DNA of 6,471 nt, from contig JBGPOS010000116.1 of NCBI GenBank assembly GCA_041488155.1, positions 1-6,471 of the forward strand. The letters are read 5' to 3'. Origin of the DNA: JBGPOS01 sp041488155. Its GTDB lineage: Bacteria; Chloroflexota; Dehalococcoidia; Tepidiformales; Tepidiformaceae. Position numbers and translations under genes: made by a program. Positions 5,487 to 6,471 of this stretch are shown piece after piece. The notes under the pieces are model-generated. The model worked only from the letters and a program-made list of their open reading frames with translations. It did no database searches and was not told where the DNA came from. The stretch's first letter is position 1, and every line of letters begins with the position of its first letter.

Positions 5487-5520
5487 GCCTGGGGCCGCCT
5501 GCGGGCGGCCTCAGGCTTTC
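5487..5520 (+). terminator. Strong intrinsic terminator
   Basis: Bases 5487-5499 pair with 5504-5516 in a 13-bp GC-rich stem (one G-U pair) with a TGCG loop, followed by TTTC. It lies 24 bases after the stop at 5462 and well before the next start at 5579. The T-run is short, as is common in GC-rich genomes. It should separate the 3527-5462 block from the helicase block. Confidence 0.8.
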
Positions 5521-5564
5521 GCGTCCCGAGGGAAGAACTATGCCCGAAGCAAGCCCTTCAAGAA

Positions 5565-5571
5565 AAGGAGG
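5565..5571 (+). promoter_or_regulatory. Ribosome binding site fixing the 5579 start
   Basis: AAGGAGG stands 7 bases before ATG 5579. It makes this ATG preferable to the in-frame ATG at 5540, which would add 13 low-complexity residues. Confidence 0.75.
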
Positions 5572-5578
5572 ACCCATC

Positions 5579-5878
5579 ATGCCCAAGGAGAACCGCTTTC
5601 GCGAATACACCCGCTCCGTCTGGAGAAAAGGCTACGAAACCTACGAACGGTCGCCGGCGAAGCAGCGTGACGTCTCGGTCCCTGCCTTGAACACCCTCGC
5701 CGCCGAGCTCGGCCGCTGCACGAGCGAAGAGGAGTTACACGCCTGCTACTGGGAACCAGGCGACTGGCCCGCCGACGTGCTGCGTCAACACCTGCCGTCG
5801 GATCCAGGGCCGGAGGTGCTGCTGGAGCTGGAGGATGCCTGCTTCTGGCTTCTCCTCAAAGAACTTGCAGGGAGTTAG
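5579..5878 (+). CDS. Unrecognised protein, 99 aa
   Basis: The start at 5579 is set by an AAGGAGG site. The N-terminus is basic and aromatic (MPKENRFREYTRSVWRKGYE), followed by helices around PALNTLAAELGRCTSEEEL and a Trp-rich segment (CYWEPGDWPADVLRQHLP). It ends in an acidic, hydrophobic helix (LLELEDACFWLLLKELAGS). It has two isolated Cys residues but no metal-binding pattern, and no signal peptide. I cannot name a family. It is the first gene after the terminator at 5487 and its stop abuts the helicase start. The two are therefore probably co-transcribed, and a helper role for the helicase is possible but unproven. Confidence 0.82.
   Translation: MPKENRFREYTRSVWRKGYETYERSPAKQRDVSVPALNTLAAELGRCTSEEELHACYWEPGDWPADVLRQHLPSDPGPEVLLELEDACFWLLLKELAGS
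5869..5874 (+). promoter_or_regulatory. Ribosome binding site of the helicase gene
   Basis: AGGGAG lies inside the end of the previous gene, 6 bases before TTG 5881 and only 3 bases before GTG 5878. Spacing favours TTG as the start, although GTG 5878, which overlaps the TAG stop, is also in frame. Confidence 0.6.
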
Positions 5879-5880
5879 TG

Positions 5881-6471
5881 TTGCTCGACCTGTCGAGCCT
5901 CAACTCCGAGCAGCGCGAGGCGGTGACCGCCACCGAGGGCGCAGTCCTCGTGGTCGCTGGCCCCGGTTCGGGCAAGACGGCGGTGATCGCCGCCCGCGTT
6001 GCCTACATTATTGATGAGGGTCTCGCCGACCCTTCAGCGATACTGGCCGTCACCTTCACCAACAAGGCGGGCCGCGAGCTGAAGCGCCGCCTCGCCTCAG
6101 TGTTGGGCGAATCGGCCCATGAGGTCTGGGCCGGCACCTTTCACGCCTTCGCCCTCGGCCTGCTGCGCCAGTGGGGAGGCCACTTCGGCTTCGAGCCCGA
6201 CCATCTGTCAGTGTATGCCGACGAGGACGATCAGAGGGCGGCGCTCACCCAAGCCCTCAAGGACCTGGGTCTGGACCCGAAGCGTCAGCCCCGGCAGGCG
6301 TTTCTCGATTCGATAAGTCGGGCCAAGAACCGGCTCCTCTCGCCAGATCAGGTGAGGACTCGTGACCCGGAGCTTGGTGCCGCGTACGGGGCCTACCAGG
6401 AGGTGCTGCGCCGTCGCAACGCGATCGATTTCGACGACTTCCTTCTGTTCGCCGTCCGGCTGCTGGAGGAG
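5881..6471 (+). CDS. UvrD/PcrA-type SF1 DNA helicase, N-terminal part
   Basis: This is the start of an ATP-dependent 3'-5' DNA helicase of the UvrD/Rep/PcrA group, cut off by the window edge after 197 residues. Visible motifs are the Q-motif region LNSEQREAV (7-15), Walker A AGPGSGKT (26-33), motif Ia AVTFTNKAGRELKRRL (56-71), motif Ib GTFHAFALGLLR (85-96), and the DFDDFLLFAVRLL segment (183-195) that precedes the Walker B region. Members are usually about 650-780 residues, so most of the protein lies outside. The family works in DNA repair, plasmid and phage replication, or displacement of bound protein. Which applies here cannot be told. The start is TTG (or GTG 5878), linked to the stop of the preceding gene. 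The helicase motifs seen so far are intact. Confidence 0.96.
   Translation, partial: MLDLSSLNSEQREAVTATEGAVLVVAGPGSGKTAVIAARVAYIIDEGLADPSAILAVTFTNKAGRELKRRLASVLGESAHEVWAGTFHAFALGLLRQWGGHFGFEPDHLSVYADEDDQRAALTQALKDLGLDPKRQPRQAFLDSISRAKNRLLSPDQVRTRDPELGAAYGAYQEVLRRRNAIDFDDFLLFAVRLLEE

Noticed and set aside
1..6471. CRISPR array, tRNA genes or iteron arrays
   Set aside because: No regularly spaced repeats and no cloverleaf-like segment were seen. CGCGTAAG occurs as a close pair at 322 and 335, too few for an iteron array.

Overview
The window is GC-rich DNA, with codon third positions mostly G or C, strong AGGAGG-type Shine-Dalgarno sites and frequent GTG/TTG starts. It is packed with short genes, all on the plus strand. 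The style fits an accessory element (phage, plasmid or integrative element) of a high-GC bacterium such as an actinobacterium or a chloroflexote. The host cannot be fixed from the sequence. I see no integrase, replication initiator, tRNA, rRNA or CRISPR array.

Layout. Positions 1-249 hold the probable 3' end of an unrecognised plus-strand gene. About 250-749 has no gene I can support. At 750-978 a hairpin precedes a small membrane-type gene that is broken by a 2-base deletion. From 950 to 3224 seven genes run head to tail with 1-, 4- or 26-base overlaps or gaps of at most 9 bases: a small Cys-containing protein, a 54-residue protein, a DUF2958 protein, a DUF3846 protein, a Cys/His-rich protein, a zinc-ribbon protein and a 222-residue protein. 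At 3225-3505 a perfect 18-base palindrome and a second copy of the hairpin precede an intact copy of the small membrane-type gene. From 3527 to 5462 there are three more unrecognised genes: a small helical protein, a 203-residue protein with an Arg-rich start, and a 340-residue coiled-coil protein. A strong 13-bp terminator hairpin at 5487-5516 closes that block. A 99-residue protein and the first 197 residues of a UvrD/PcrA-type SF1 helicase follow, and the helicase runs off the right edge.

How the genes fit together. Hairpins at about 750, 3315 and 5487 divide the region into transcription blocks, each restarting with a strong ribosome binding site. Only the helicase has a function that can be named with confidence. 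DUF2958 and DUF3846 are recurrent small families of mobile elements with no established biochemistry. The most notable feature is the duplicated 'hairpin plus small transmembrane gene' cassette, intact at 3315-3505 and frameshifted at 750-978.
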